Shown in pieces: positions 1 through 7,105 of a DNA stretch of 24,866 nt. This DNA comes from a virus. A program made the translations under genes and the position numbers. The first letter of the stretch is position 1. Every line of letters starts with the position of its first letter. The stretch spans positions 1 through 24,866 of IMG/VR virus record IMGVR_UViG_3300032087_001058, one strand, 5' to 3'. Under the pieces are notes generated by a model that was not told the origin of the DNA, searched no databases, and was given only the letters and a program-made list of their open reading frames with translations.

Positions 1-1174
1 GGTAGGGTATACGTGCCGGTGTGAATGGATTCAACACACAACGAAGGATTATTGTACCACACACCCAGATGTTGACCTGCATTTGGTCAAACTCTGACAT
101 GTCTTCTGCGCCTTCAAAGCCTACTTCTTTTGCAAACTTTGCGTCAAGAACGCCCCAATACTCAAGAACTTCGTATCTGTTTTCAGAAATGTGTGGTTCT
201 GTTTCGTCTTCACGAATGGTGTCTTCGTAGTATTTATCTTCGTAGTTTGGTCCTTTTGCAAGGCACTCTTCGATTGCTTGGGCGTCAAAGTGTGGGCGCA
301 TGACAAGGCTGCGTAGCTGCTGCCGGTTCATACGGTGCCGTTCAATGACGTACTCGCAGTCTTCTACGGACGTAGCGGAGGGATCAGGATGAAAGTCCCA
401 ACACGAAACGTGTTCAATGCGAGGCACAGTGCGTTCGTACGGAGTGTACTCCCGCTCACCCTCTTCGTTGGTTGTCCACTTGTGTACCCGCTTGTAAAAG
501 TTAAACGGGCCTTTGATCACTCCCGTACCAAACAGTGCTGACTCAAAGATAGCTTTGCGAAACTCACTGACGGCGTTGGTGTCAAGCAACTGATCGTGGA
601 TACACTTTTCCATCTTTCGTGCTTGTTCTTTTGCAGGTTCAAACTGTGGTTCACCCATACGGGACTTGCCCGCAAGGATCATGTCACCAAAGTCTTTACC
701 GTACGATCCCAGTTTGTGCGGATCATCCGCCCTCATGGCACCGGGTGCTAAGTCACGTCCATCCCCCGGAAACCCATAGGGGTCACTTGGTTGTTGGTCT
801 AGTTCGTCAGCGGGGGTACGCATGTGAGCAAACTCTTCAATGCCTTCTGGCATCGGAGTTGATTCCACGACAAGTGGGAACTTTTTGTTGGCAAACAAGA
901 TGTCGATAATTTGCCCGTACGCAGCAAGAACTTTTGTTTTGGTGATCTTGATGAACACCTTTGATCTCTCGCTGTCGCGGTACTGCGTTGTGCTGTCGTA
1001 GATTCCACGAAAGTTTTTGTACGCTTGCAGCCACCGCTGTTCGTTTGAGAACCGTCCGTTCTCTGCGTCGTCAAACCGTGCCCGTATGTGACCCGCAAGT
1101 CCGGGCATCTGCTCGTCAGGGTTGGTTATCGGAATCGCTCGTTCTTCTTCCGGTTCTAGAAAATTATCGGACAT
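1..1174 (-). CDS. Phage portal protein, N-terminal 391 residues (C-terminus beyond left edge)
   Basis: Probable portal protein, the ring at the capsid vertex through which DNA is packaged and ejected. The frame is open from ATG at 1174 to the left edge, with no stop in the window. SD-like AGGAAG stands a few bases before the ATG. The acidic N-terminus (MSDNFLEPEEERAIP) is followed by RFDDAENGRFSNEQRWLQAY and IYDSTTQYRDSERSKVFIKI, then ILFANKKFPLVVES. This is the look of portals from marine podoviruses, where a long helical segment precedes the clip and stem. A later stretch, FRKAIFESALFGTGVIKGPF, fits the portal core. It is the last gene of the operon seen here, downstream of TerS, TerL and two other genes, which is the expected place. 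The fold was not tested; the call rests on sequence feel plus position. Confidence 0.8.
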   Translation of the reverse strand, partial: MSDNFLEPEEERAIPITNPDEQMPGLAGHIRARFDDAENGRFSNEQRWLQAYKNFRGIYDSTTQYRDSERSKVFIKITKTKVLAAYGQIIDILFANKKFPLVVESTPMPEGIEEFAHMRTPADELDQQPSDPYGFPGDGRDLAPGAMRADDPHKLGSYGKDFGDMILAGKSRMGEPQFEPAKEQARKMEKCIHDQLLDTNAVSEFRKAIFESALFGTGVIKGPFNFYKRVHKWTTNEEGEREYTPYERTVPRIEHVSCWDFHPDPSATSVEDCEYVIERHRMNRQQLRSLVMRPHFDAQAIEECLAKGPNYEDKYYEDTIREDETEPHISENRYEVLEYWGVLDAKFAKEVGFEGAEDMSEFDQMQVNIWVCGTIILRCVLNPFTPARIPY

Positions 1175-1183
1175 GTCGCTTCC

Positions 1184-1402
1184 TTAGTAGTCGCGTTCGT
1201 CTGCCATTTTAAAAAGTGAAGCTTCTACCGTAGCTTTTGTTTGCTTCTTTGGCATTGCTTCGATCATTGGGCCGGTTTGAACACGAGTGTCAAATTCCAA
1301 ACCTTCACGATACAGTTGTGATGCGCCTTCGTCTTTATCAACGCTGATTTTGTCTGCGTTCATAATGTACGATGCGCCGTAGTTGTAGTTATTACCGGGC
1401 AT
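1184..1402 (-). CDS. Hypothetical 72-aa protein between portal and 655-aa protein
   Basis: Unrecognised small protein of 72 residues. The ATG at 1402 has a strong SD (GGAGG, 7 bases upstream), and the gene fits tightly between its neighbours, with 9 bases to the portal start and 24 to the gene before it. That makes it very likely translated. It begins MPGNNYNYGASYIMNADKIS and ends with a charged stretch rich in Lys, Glu and Asp (SLFKMADERDY). No membrane segment, cysteine motif or known domain is visible. Its place inside the packaging operon suggests a virion or assembly role, such as a small head protein, but nothing in the sequence proves this. Confidence 0.65.
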   Translation of the reverse strand: MPGNNYNYGASYIMNADKISVDKDEGASQLYREGLEFDTRVQTGPMIEAMPKKQTKATVEASLFKMADERDY

Positions 1403-1426
1403 GTATGCCTCCGTTTGTTGGGTTGT

Positions 1427-3394
1427 TTAGCGGACTACGCCGCCGTAAAGAAACGATGGTGCTTGATCCATCGCGGTTGCTTCCCCCCGCATCGCATTGG
1501 CGCGGGCTTCGGGAACTGGTACGAACCCTTGTGCAGCCATATCAGGCGCAGAGGGTGCGGGATCGGGGATGTTAGGTTGGGGAGCAGCTTCCATCGGGTA
1601 CGACGCAAACTCTGGTTTGATATACCCCATTGCGTCCATCTGTGGTGCTACATCTGTTCGGGGGCCAAGACCTGATCCAGCGGGCATAGTGGCTCGTTGC
1701 TCTTCACGAAAGGGTGCGTCACTGTATGCCATGCCGGGAGGGGCAACGACCTCTGAAGCCCCTGCAGCCAGCCCTTGCATTGCAGCGGAAAACGGGGATG
1801 CTCCTTGTGCTTCTGCTTCTCTAGTAGCCGCTATGGTGCTTGCTCCTATCGCTACAGGCAAAAGACCTTTTATTACTTTTCCACCTACGTCAGTAGCACG
1901 AGATATTATGCCTTTATCAGCCTTTTCAACACCGTATTCTTCCGCCATATCATCTAGGTAGGTATCAAAATTAGCATCAGCTTCTGCTACTTTAGCGGCT
2001 TGTTTTATGTCTTTTTGTTCTTGTCTTAGGGCAGCAAGCTGGTCTTGTCTTTCAATTCCTTCCCTAGCTTTATCAACATCTAGTGCTGCTGCTTTTTCTA
2101 TGTTTTGTTGTTGAAGGTCTAGTGCTTTAGCAGTTTGTTTTTCAGCGGATAAAAACGCAGACGCATCCATTTCAGCTTTTTGTGCCTCAGTTAAAGGCAC
2201 AGCAGGTTGAAGAGCTTGTCCTGCTCCGCGATAATCTTCAACTAATGCTGGAAATGAAGCCGTGCCTTCCGCATTAAATACCGTAGTAGGAATACCAAAC
2301 TTAGCTGCAATTACACTATTAGTCGTAGGGGTATTTAAATTTTTTGCAGTTTGTCTAACGAGATTTTCTGCAATCTCTCCAATCTTAGCTGGATTTGCTT
2401 GCGCTGATTTGTACGCATCTTTTACTTTGTGTCCTGCAAAGTCTTCAGCTAGTGCAAAATTTATTTCAAATTCTTTTTCTAATTGATCTTGAACTGCCGA
2501 CCTAATATCTGTAGGTCGCCATCCGGATTCTCCACTCTTTGGATCGACGGGTATTTGTGTAGGAAATCGTTCTTCTACTATTGGCTTTATGTGTTTGTTA
2601 TGTGCAGCATCTGTTTTACTTTTTGTGGTGTCAAACAGTTTTATGTCTTTTAATTTTTTTCCGGGGTTTGCGGCTTTGGATATATCAAACTGTTCTTTTA
2701 GGAACGCAGCCATAGTTCCTTTGTAAGTAACATCTAGCCTAGTTTTATTTACTCGTTTTTCACCTTTTAAGGTTACGGTTAATTCTTTTGTATTAGGGTC
2801 TTTACTTATAACTATATCTGCTAATGTTGCAGGAGGTTTTGCAGGAGTAGTTTTTGTAGCTTTAGCTCCTAAAACAGTGTCAACACGAACTATGGTGTTT
2901 TTGTGAAAAAATAAAAATCGTTTTGTGTCATCACTAATATTTTTATCAGCATTCATATTTGTAAACGCATCGGCGTAGGCTTCGTCAAGATCCCCCGAAG
3001 GAATAAGGGCTTCCATTGAACGAGTTCGTCTAAGTTGTCCCTCAGAATACCCTCCTCCTTTTAAAATATCTGTTAAGTCTGTTTCAAGACCTAACGTAGA
3101 CAAGTACGGAATTTTTGCTCTTATAAATGCTTTTTTTAACGCACCCTCAAACCCTTGTACTCCAACGTAATAATTTGCTCGTGGAGTATCTACGTTACTT
3201 AAAAAACTTTCACTATTAAGTGCTTCTTTTAAAGGAGTGTCTAGAGTGGTGTCTCCTAATTTTCCAGCCGCAATAGCCTTTTTCAAATCTTGTATTCTAG
3301 AACCAGCTTTAGGCATAGTCATAGCGTGATCTAACGCCTGACCCATAGTCAACTCACCGGATTCTGCTAGTTGTTTAAACTGTTCGGTTTCCAT
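1427..3394 (-). CDS. Putative virion-associated protein, 655 aa, with a degenerate tyrosine-recombinase-like region
   Basis: Large protein between TerL and portal; no confident family. ATG at 3394 abuts the TerL stop. Residues about 150-330 recall a tyrosine recombinase catalytic domain. RFLFFHKNTIVRVDTVLG (R170) sits where box I would be, followed by a Lys-rich beta hairpin (TVTLKGEKRVNKTRLDV). Then come PTDIRSA (R298, with Thr where His is usual) and AGHKVKDAY (H322, Y328). Residues about 400-475 are Gln/Ala/Lys/Glu-rich and probably coiled coil. Residues 504-525 (KVIKGLLPVAIGASTIAAT) are hydrophobic. The last 130 residues are Ala/Pro/Met-rich and end in FLYGGVVR. Base composition changes sharply inside the gene: positions 1501-1560 have 39 of 60 G+C and 2641-2700 have 19 of 60. 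It could be a structural or ejected protein that reuses an integrase fold, or an unrelated scaffold or internal protein. Confidence 0.75.
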   Translation of the reverse strand: METEQFKQLAESGELTMGQALDHAMTMPKAGSRIQDLKKAIAAGKLGDTTLDTPLKEALNSESFLSNVDTPRANYYVGVQGFEGALKKAFIRAKIPYLSTLGLETDLTDILKGGGYSEGQLRRTRSMEALIPSGDLDEAYADAFTNMNADKNISDDTKRFLFFHKNTIVRVDTVLGAKATKTTPAKPPATLADIVISKDPNTKELTVTLKGEKRVNKTRLDVTYKGTMAAFLKEQFDISKAANPGKKLKDIKLFDTTKSKTDAAHNKHIKPIVEERFPTQIPVDPKSGESGWRPTDIRSAVQDQLEKEFEINFALAEDFAGHKVKDAYKSAQANPAKIGEIAENLVRQTAKNLNTPTTNSVIAAKFGIPTTVFNAEGTASFPALVEDYRGAGQALQPAVPLTEAQKAEMDASAFLSAEKQTAKALDLQQQNIEKAAALDVDKAREGIERQDQLAALRQEQKDIKQAAKVAEADANFDTYLDDMAEEYGVEKADKGIISRATDVGGKVIKGLLPVAIGASTIAATREAEAQGASPFSAAMQGLAAGASEVVAPPGMAYSDAPFREEQRATMPAGSGLGPRTDVAPQMDAMGYIKPEFASYPMEAAPQPNIPDPAPSAPDMAAQGFVPVPEARANAMRGEATAMDQAPSFLYGGVVR

Positions 3395-5065
3395 TTAGTA
3401 CCCAAATACTTCGTCTTGAACTTGGTGGACTTGATTCTTTATCGCACCCAGTTGTTTGTGTATGGAAGCATACCCGCTCATGCGTGTCATCATTCCGTAG
3501 CGCAACGCATCGTATGCGTGATCCTCTGCCTTTGTGTCTACGTCTTCGCTGTTTGTTTTGGAGAGCGGGATGCCAGCAATCTGTTTGACTATGTTGCTGC
3601 ACGTAGAAAAGAAGCGGATGCGAGGTTCCTCTGTGTATGGATCATCGGCTAGGCGACGGTGTATTTCCATTTTGCCTTGAATGCGATTGCGGTCTGCTGG
3701 AGTCCAACGAACACCCTGCCGCATCATTACCTCTGCGATTGATGGCCCAAAACCTGTCTTGTTCCAGCAAGACGAGTCAAGGACCGTGTAGTGAGGTATG
3801 GGGTCTAGTTGTTCCGCTGATAGTATTTTAGCGGCTAACTCTTCCGCTGTCAAGTGTTTTTCGTATAATTCTCTATAAATCCAAATGTTGTTATCCCAGT
3901 CGATTGCTCCCCACAGAACACACGAGGGTGCAGCGTAGCCGTAGTCGGCCATTCGTATGCGCGGCCAGTTGGTTGGCAGTTCGAACGGCTCTACGACGTG
4001 CTTGGTGCGGCTAAACTCTGGGAAGGCCGCTCCCTCTGCCACGTCCCAATCCCCTTCAAGAAGTCGCTTTCGTTCGACATCCGGGAGCGATCTGAGCATG
4101 GCCTCGTACTGGCCGTCTGCCATCAGATGGGGATTGTCAGTCAGCCGTGCCGGTACAAACTTACGAAAGAACAGCGGCTGACCTGCTTTTTCGTGGCCGG
4201 GGGGCCACACAAAGTCTTTTTTTGTCTCTATATCGAACGCAGGAAAAGGCTTGTTTTCTGGGGTTCCGTCGATGTAGGTTTTCTTGACCCACCAACCACC
4301 CACTCCTCCGGGGTTGGCAGTGCAGCGCATGTACAGGTGTTGCTGGAGTTCAGGATCAGTAGTACGAAGGCGAGAACGCAGGTAATCCCAGACGTAGGGT
4401 GTAGGATATTGGGTAATCTCATCAATGCCTATCCAGTTGAACGCCTGTCCCTGAAAACGAGTTACGTCTTTGTCTTTGTCTAGGTAGGTAAACCAGATTG
4501 TTGCTCCGGAGGGAAAGTGCCACGTTGACTTGGACTCACGAAACTTTGCACCGGGAAAAGCTTTTGTGTATAGCTGGCGTGACTTGTCGATCAGTTCGGT
4601 TAGTTCGTCCAGAGTGCGACGAAGCAGTAGACCGCGATGGTTGCTATTGTGACAAAAGCGTAACGGGTCTGCAAGAAGCGCGAAACTTTTTCCGCCACCG
4701 GCTGCACCACCGTATAATACGTCGCGTTCACCAGCAGACAAAAACTCTTCTTGCGGCCCAGCGTTGGGCTGGAATACAATCTCACTGTCCTTGACCAACT
4801 CTGAAACGGCACTAGGCAGTTCAGACAAGTCTCCTTGATCAACGACTTTAGTTTCCGTACCAACAAGTGCTTTTTCTACCTTTGTTATCTTTGCTTCAAG
4901 ATTGCGGGCGTATCTGCGTTTGTCTTCGGCTGCTTTTGTTGTTTTGGCTGCGCGGCGTTTGGCTCCGTTCAGTTTCTTTTGAGCAGCACGACGGGCACGT
5001 TCCTTTACGGACAGGTTGTACGAGGCTTTGGGTGCGTTGGGGTCTTTCTTAGGGCGTCCTGCCAC
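3395..5065 (-). CDS. terL: Terminase large subunit (packaging ATPase and nuclease)
   Basis: DNA-packaging motor that cuts concatemers and pumps DNA through the portal. 556 residues from GTG at 5065. The start overlaps the previous stop by one base (TAGTG), and the following gene begins directly after its TAA. Walker A is GGAAGGGKS (119-127) and Walker B is WIGIDE (211-216, catalytic Glu 216). A CTANPGG coupling motif sits at 248-254. The C-terminal RNase H-like nuclease shows candidate metal ligands at D374 (RMADYGY), D430 (YTVLDSS) and D515/D519 (KAEDHAYDA). Residues 1-60 are a very basic Lys/Arg/Ala-rich extension, possibly contacting DNA or TerS. The length suits terminases of podovirus type. 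The pairing with TerS and portal supports the call. Confidence 0.95.
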   Translation of the reverse strand: MAGRPKKDPNAPKASYNLSVKERARRAAQKKLNGAKRRAAKTTKAAEDKRRYARNLEAKITKVEKALVGTETKVVDQGDLSELPSAVSELVKDSEIVFQPNAGPQEEFLSAGERDVLYGGAAGGGKSFALLADPLRFCHNSNHRGLLLRRTLDELTELIDKSRQLYTKAFPGAKFRESKSTWHFPSGATIWFTYLDKDKDVTRFQGQAFNWIGIDEITQYPTPYVWDYLRSRLRTTDPELQQHLYMRCTANPGGVGGWWVKKTYIDGTPENKPFPAFDIETKKDFVWPPGHEKAGQPLFFRKFVPARLTDNPHLMADGQYEAMLRSLPDVERKRLLEGDWDVAEGAAFPEFSRTKHVVEPFELPTNWPRIRMADYGYAAPSCVLWGAIDWDNNIWIYRELYEKHLTAEELAAKILSAEQLDPIPHYTVLDSSCWNKTGFGPSIAEVMMRQGVRWTPADRNRIQGKMEIHRRLADDPYTEEPRIRFFSTCSNIVKQIAGIPLSKTNSEDVDTKAEDHAYDALRYGMMTRMSGYASIHKQLGAIKNQVHQVQDEVFGY

Positions 5066-5523
5066 TAGGACTTCTCCGCGCTGCTTTGTGCGGAGCGGCC
5101 CTTACAAGCAGAACCTCCATGAGCCAGCTTCTCACGGGGTGCCGTGCGTGGCTTTGGCTTGGGCACGGACATTCCTAACTCAGTAGAGTATCCCTTGCTT
5201 GCGCCGGGGAAGTCTAGGTTTGTTTTGTACTCGTTTGCTTTATCGCGCCTTGTTTGACGTATTCCTGCAGCCCTGTCTTTTCCGGATGTGATAGTTCTTA
5301 GCCTGACAGGCTTGAATGTTTCGGAGTCAAACTCACGCAAACGCACACGTCCGCCCATAGTTTCAGAGCTGCTCTTCGGAACAGCAGCAATGTTTTCATT
5401 TGCAACGATCTCATTATAGATTTTACGTTGACCGGGTGTGAGGTCTGCAACCTCTGCCTTCGTAATCTTGCGGAAATTCTCGTTAAATTTCTTTCTGGTT
5501 TTATCGTACTGATCAAGTGCCAT
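5065..5523 (-). CDS. Hypothetical 152-aa basic protein between TerS and TerL
   Basis: Unrecognised protein of 152 residues, basic, with no hydrophobic segment. ATG at 5523 overlaps the 3' end of terS by 11 bases, and its stop overlaps the terL GTG, so translation is likely coupled across all three. The N-terminus is charged and helical (DQYDKTRKKFNENFRKITKA). The middle is Arg-rich (RLREFDSETFKPVRLRTI). The C-terminus is low complexity and ends LAHGGSACKGRSAQSSAEKS. The Gly-Gly near the C-terminus recalls the GG motifs in two other proteins of this window (655 aa and 95 aa). Its place suggests a packaging accessory or minor head protein; the function is unknown. Confidence 0.8.
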   Translation of the reverse strand: MALDQYDKTRKKFNENFRKITKAEVADLTPGQRKIYNEIVANENIAAVPKSSSETMGGRVRLREFDSETFKPVRLRTITSGKDRAAGIRQTRRDKANEYKTNLDFPGASKGYSTELGMSVPKPKPRTAPREKLAHGGSACKGRSAQSSAEKS

Positions 5524-5920
5524 CTATCACGACCTCTTTCTTTGGAGGCAGCAGGACTACACCGTGAACCGCCGTTACGTTGTGGTTGATTGTTTCCGCT
5601 TGTTTGACTCCTACGCGGTTCAGGAGGCTTTCGGCAGCTTTGAGACGCAGATCATCACCTCTTTCGGGGGCGGGATTGTCTATTGTCGCTACAAGTCTGT
5701 TGGCTGCTTTGAATGCGTTCATAGATAGCACGTCTTTTGTGCGTTCTACTATCTCATCTGCCAGTGTTTTGCGTAACCACGACGCACTACCCACAGAATA
5801 TCCTGCATCTGTGGCTGCAGCGGTGATATTTCCGCCGTTTTCAAACAAGATGTCAAGAAAAAGGGACTGTTGGGTGGTTAGTTCCCGTTTTTTGGCGGGT
5901 TGTTGGGGCATCAGGTTCAT
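5513..5920 (-). CDS. terS: Terminase small subunit (DNA recognition)
   Basis: Probable terminase small subunit, which binds the packaging site and hands DNA to TerL. I start it at ATG 5920 (MNLMPQQPAKKRELTTQQ, 135 aa) rather than at a longer in-frame start at 6028. The preceding small gene ends two bases before this ATG, and a GGAGAAG lies 10 bases upstream. Residues 15-50 look like the usual N-terminal HTH of small terminases (QSLFLDILFENGGNITAAA, then a DAGYS turn followed by SASWLRKTL). A helical oligomerisation segment follows, containing AFKAANRLVATIDNP and LRLKAAESLLNRVG. Position directly before the 152-aa protein and TerL fits. Its specific DNA site is not identifiable here. Confidence 0.8.
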   Translation of the reverse strand: MNLMPQQPAKKRELTTQQSLFLDILFENGGNITAAATDAGYSVGSASWLRKTLADEIVERTKDVLSMNAFKAANRLVATIDNPAPERGDDLRLKAAESLLNRVGVKQAETINHNVTAVHGVVLLPPKKEVVIDGT

Positions 5921-5922
5921 TT

Positions 5923-6123
5923 TTACGTGGCTTCTCCAGCTTTGGTAGTGCATCGTGTGCCCGAAACAATCATAAACGGTGTTATTTCTTGTACGTTGCC
6001 TATCATAACCTCTACACGGGCCATACATTCCTCTTTTGTTTTGTACGGACCCCAGTCGTCAGTGACTACCATACATCCCTGCATGGCATTTATGTGACAG
6101 ATGAGTAACATTGCTGTGTACAT
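5923..6123 (-). CDS. Small cysteine-containing secreted or membrane protein, 66 aa
   Basis: First gene of the packaging operon. I choose ATG 6123 (MYTAMLLICHINAMQGCMVV). Longer in-frame starts reach 6243 but lie around the promoter's expected start point. The N-terminal 15 residues are hydrophobic like a signal or short anchor. They are followed by CMVVTDDWGPYKTKEECMAR, VEVMIGNVQE and a late Cys (GTRCTTK). The pattern of a hydrophobic N-terminus, a GPY-T-EEC core and a late Cys is one I associate with small exported proteins common in marine phages, but I cannot name a family or role. The stop is two bases before the terS ATG. No strong SD is visible, so the start is tentative. Confidence 0.6.
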   Translation of the reverse strand: MYTAMLLICHINAMQGCMVVTDDWGPYKTKEECMARVEVMIGNVQEITPFMIVSGTRCTTKAGEAT

Positions 6124-6245
6124 GGTAATCTTTCGGGAAAATGAGGAGTGTAGACCGATCCACTGTAGCCACAATCTCGTGTGTTGTGCAAATATCGCTG
6201 TGAAATCGGAGAGATGTGCTAAGTCTGAATACGACCTACGCACCT

Positions 6246-6274
6246 ATTATGGCTATGTAATACGCAAATGTCAA
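6246..6274 (-). promoter_or_regulatory. Sigma70-type promoter for the packaging/structural operon
   Basis: On the minus strand, TTGACA (6274-6269) is followed by a 17-base spacer and CATAAT (6251-6246), five of six matches to TATAAT. A run of nine T lies just before the -35 box, like an UP element. The predicted start near 6239 leaves a leader of about 115 bases before the first gene at 6123. All seven genes down to the portal read in this direction without a large gap, so this is the natural operon promoter. It suggests use of host RNA polymerase. Confidence 0.75.
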
Positions 6275-6285
6275 CAAAAAAAAAT

Positions 6286-6528
6286 TTAACGCTTGACAAA
6301 TCGTGAATACAACAGTACAATGGGTTTGTAACCCGCCGGGATATACCCCCAGTGTACCCGCCGACTCCCCACTGACTCCCCCAAAGCATTGTTTTTAACC
6401 ATATCGGTAACTACACCCGCCACATTTGCTGTCGGGATTGCATACAGGTACTGGTACACCCCCGGTGGCCCCTGCGACCCGTATCGGGGGTTTATCATCA
6501 TTGATGCCAAGGATGCCAACAATATCAC
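6286..6528 (-). CDS. Doubtful small ORF, 80 aa, hydrophobic N-terminus
   Basis: Open frame from GTG 6528 to a TAA at 6286. It begins VILLASLASMMINPRYG, which could be a short membrane or signal segment, then continues with Gly/Pro/Tyr-rich sequence (QGPPGVYQYLYAIP). The GTG overlaps the TGA of a 29-codon ATG frame (6525-6614) in GTGA fashion, which would fit translational coupling. Against it: no clear SD, an odd amino-acid mix, GC-rich codons unlike the operon to the left, and a location downstream of a strong terminator with no visible promoter. It may be real, a decayed gene or chance. Confidence 0.3.
   Translation of the reverse strand: MILLASLASMMINPRYGSQGPPGVYQYLYAIPTANVAGVVTDMVKNNALGESVGSRRVHWGYIPAGYKPIVLLYSRFVKR
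6293..6321 (+). promoter_or_regulatory. Plus-strand promoter-like element with no gene downstream
   Basis: TTGACA (6293-6298), a 17-base spacer and TACAAT (6316-6321, five of six to consensus) form a near-ideal sigma70 promoter on the plus strand. It is back to back with the packaging-operon promoter, about 20 bases away. The -10 is followed by GGGTT-TGT-AACCC (6322-6334). No convincing plus-strand gene follows, so it would make an antisense or small RNA, or be a relic. Confidence 0.4.
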
Positions 6529-6730
6529 CCCGCCGACACAATCCCGCCGGACAAACCCGCATTCCTTACTGCGTCCGATGGTCTTGTTTTACCATTGCCT
6601 GACATTTTTCCCATGTCGTTAAGTTTTGGGGCTGTTTGTTGGTGTCACCAAGCGCAGCATTCCCCGAACACAAGCCCCGCCAGATTATCCCGCCATTACA
6701 AGCCGCTGATCTATTAACTGGACCCCACGC
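6529..6730 (-). other. Unassigned GC-rich stretch, possible gene remnant
   Basis: No convincing gene. On the minus strand a frame without a credible start ends at 6566 with GNAALGDTNKQPQNLTTWEK and then CQAMVKQDHRTQ. That vaguely recalls the Cys-containing C-terminal part of small exported phage proteins such as the 66-aa product at 5923-6123. Its only upstream start codon (TTG 6748) lies inside the terminator hairpin. A 29-residue ATG frame (6614-6525, MGKMSGNGKTRPSDAVRN at its start) also exists. I read the stretch as decayed or non-coding. Confidence 0.25.
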
Positions 6731-6764
6731 ATAAAAAGACCCCCGCAACTATTGCCACGGGGGT
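6731..6764 (-). terminator. Rho-independent terminator ending the 6812-9552 transcript
   Basis: Minus strand: ACCCCCG (6764-6758) pairs with CGGGGGT (6745-6739), a 7-bp GC-rich stem. Alternatively a GCAA-TAG-TTGC inner stem extends it with a small bulge. CTTTTT follows directly (T tract at 6737-6733). It sits 48 bases after the 75-aa gene and would keep accessory-island transcription out of the packaging operon. Confidence 0.8.
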
Positions 6765-6778
6765 AAGGTAAGGGAGAA

Positions 6779-6800
6779 CCCGGCTATTAGCCCCGCCGGG
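6779..6800. repeat. Short inverted repeat, hairpin without T tract
   Basis: CCCGGC (6779-6784) and GCCGGG (6795-6800) form a 6-bp stem with a 10-base loop. It lies just after the stop of the 75-aa gene and before the terminator. No T run follows on either strand, so it is more likely a 3' RNA-stabilising hairpin or an extra fold of the terminator region than a terminator itself. Confidence 0.4.
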
Positions 6801-6811
6801 AGGGTAACAGG

Positions 6812-7039
6812 TTATTTGTTTTTGGGGTTCTTTGGATGCGAGAAAGAGTACTCCGCAACCTTTTTGACTGGCTGCTTTTCATCCAAAAACACATTGACTT
6901 TGATATCGTTGCCATACTGATCGGTGCCCACGACTTTAAGCACTTTGAATTTTTCGTGGGTAGTGGTCACGATTTTAACGTGCGGGGTATAATGCTTGTT
7001 GGTGCCTTCAGACTTTTTTGCGTGGATGTTAAGTTCCAT
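6812..7039 (-). CDS. Hypothetical 75-aa basic protein
   Basis: Small soluble protein, 75 residues, ATG 7039 preceded by GGAAGAGGG. It starts MELNIHAKKSEGTNKHYTPH and has alternating hydrophobic and charged residues (VKIVTTTHEKFKVLKVVG, then GNDIKVNVFLDEK), suggesting a small beta-rich fold. It ends in a Lys/Asn/Pro tail (SHPKNPKNK). No cysteine motif or membrane segment is seen. It is the last gene before the terminator at 6731-6764, in the same direction as the winged-helix and DUF932-like genes. Function unknown; a small nucleic-acid or protein-binding modulator would fit but is a guess. Confidence 0.7.
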   Translation of the reverse strand: MELNIHAKKSEGTNKHYTPHVKIVTTTHEKFKVLKVVGTDQYGNDIKVNVFLDEKQPVKKVAEYSFSHPKNPKNK

Positions 7040-7105
7040 GATATTTCCCTCTTCCTTTGGTTGTTGAGGCGGGCAACCGCGCCCGCCCCATCGTTATGGC
7101 ACAGA

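Noticed and set aside
1497-1961. 154-aa plus-strand ORF
   Set aside because: Lies antisense inside the 655-aa gene in its GC-rich end; it mirrors Ala/Gly-rich codons and has no RBS or domain.
3957-4483. Plus-strand ORFs opposite terL
   Set aside because: Shadows of a gene with clear Walker and nuclease motifs.
6322-6334. GGGTT-TGT-AACCC hairpin as a terminator or tRNA arm
   Set aside because: Only 5 bp with no T tract, and the flanks do not fold into a tRNA.
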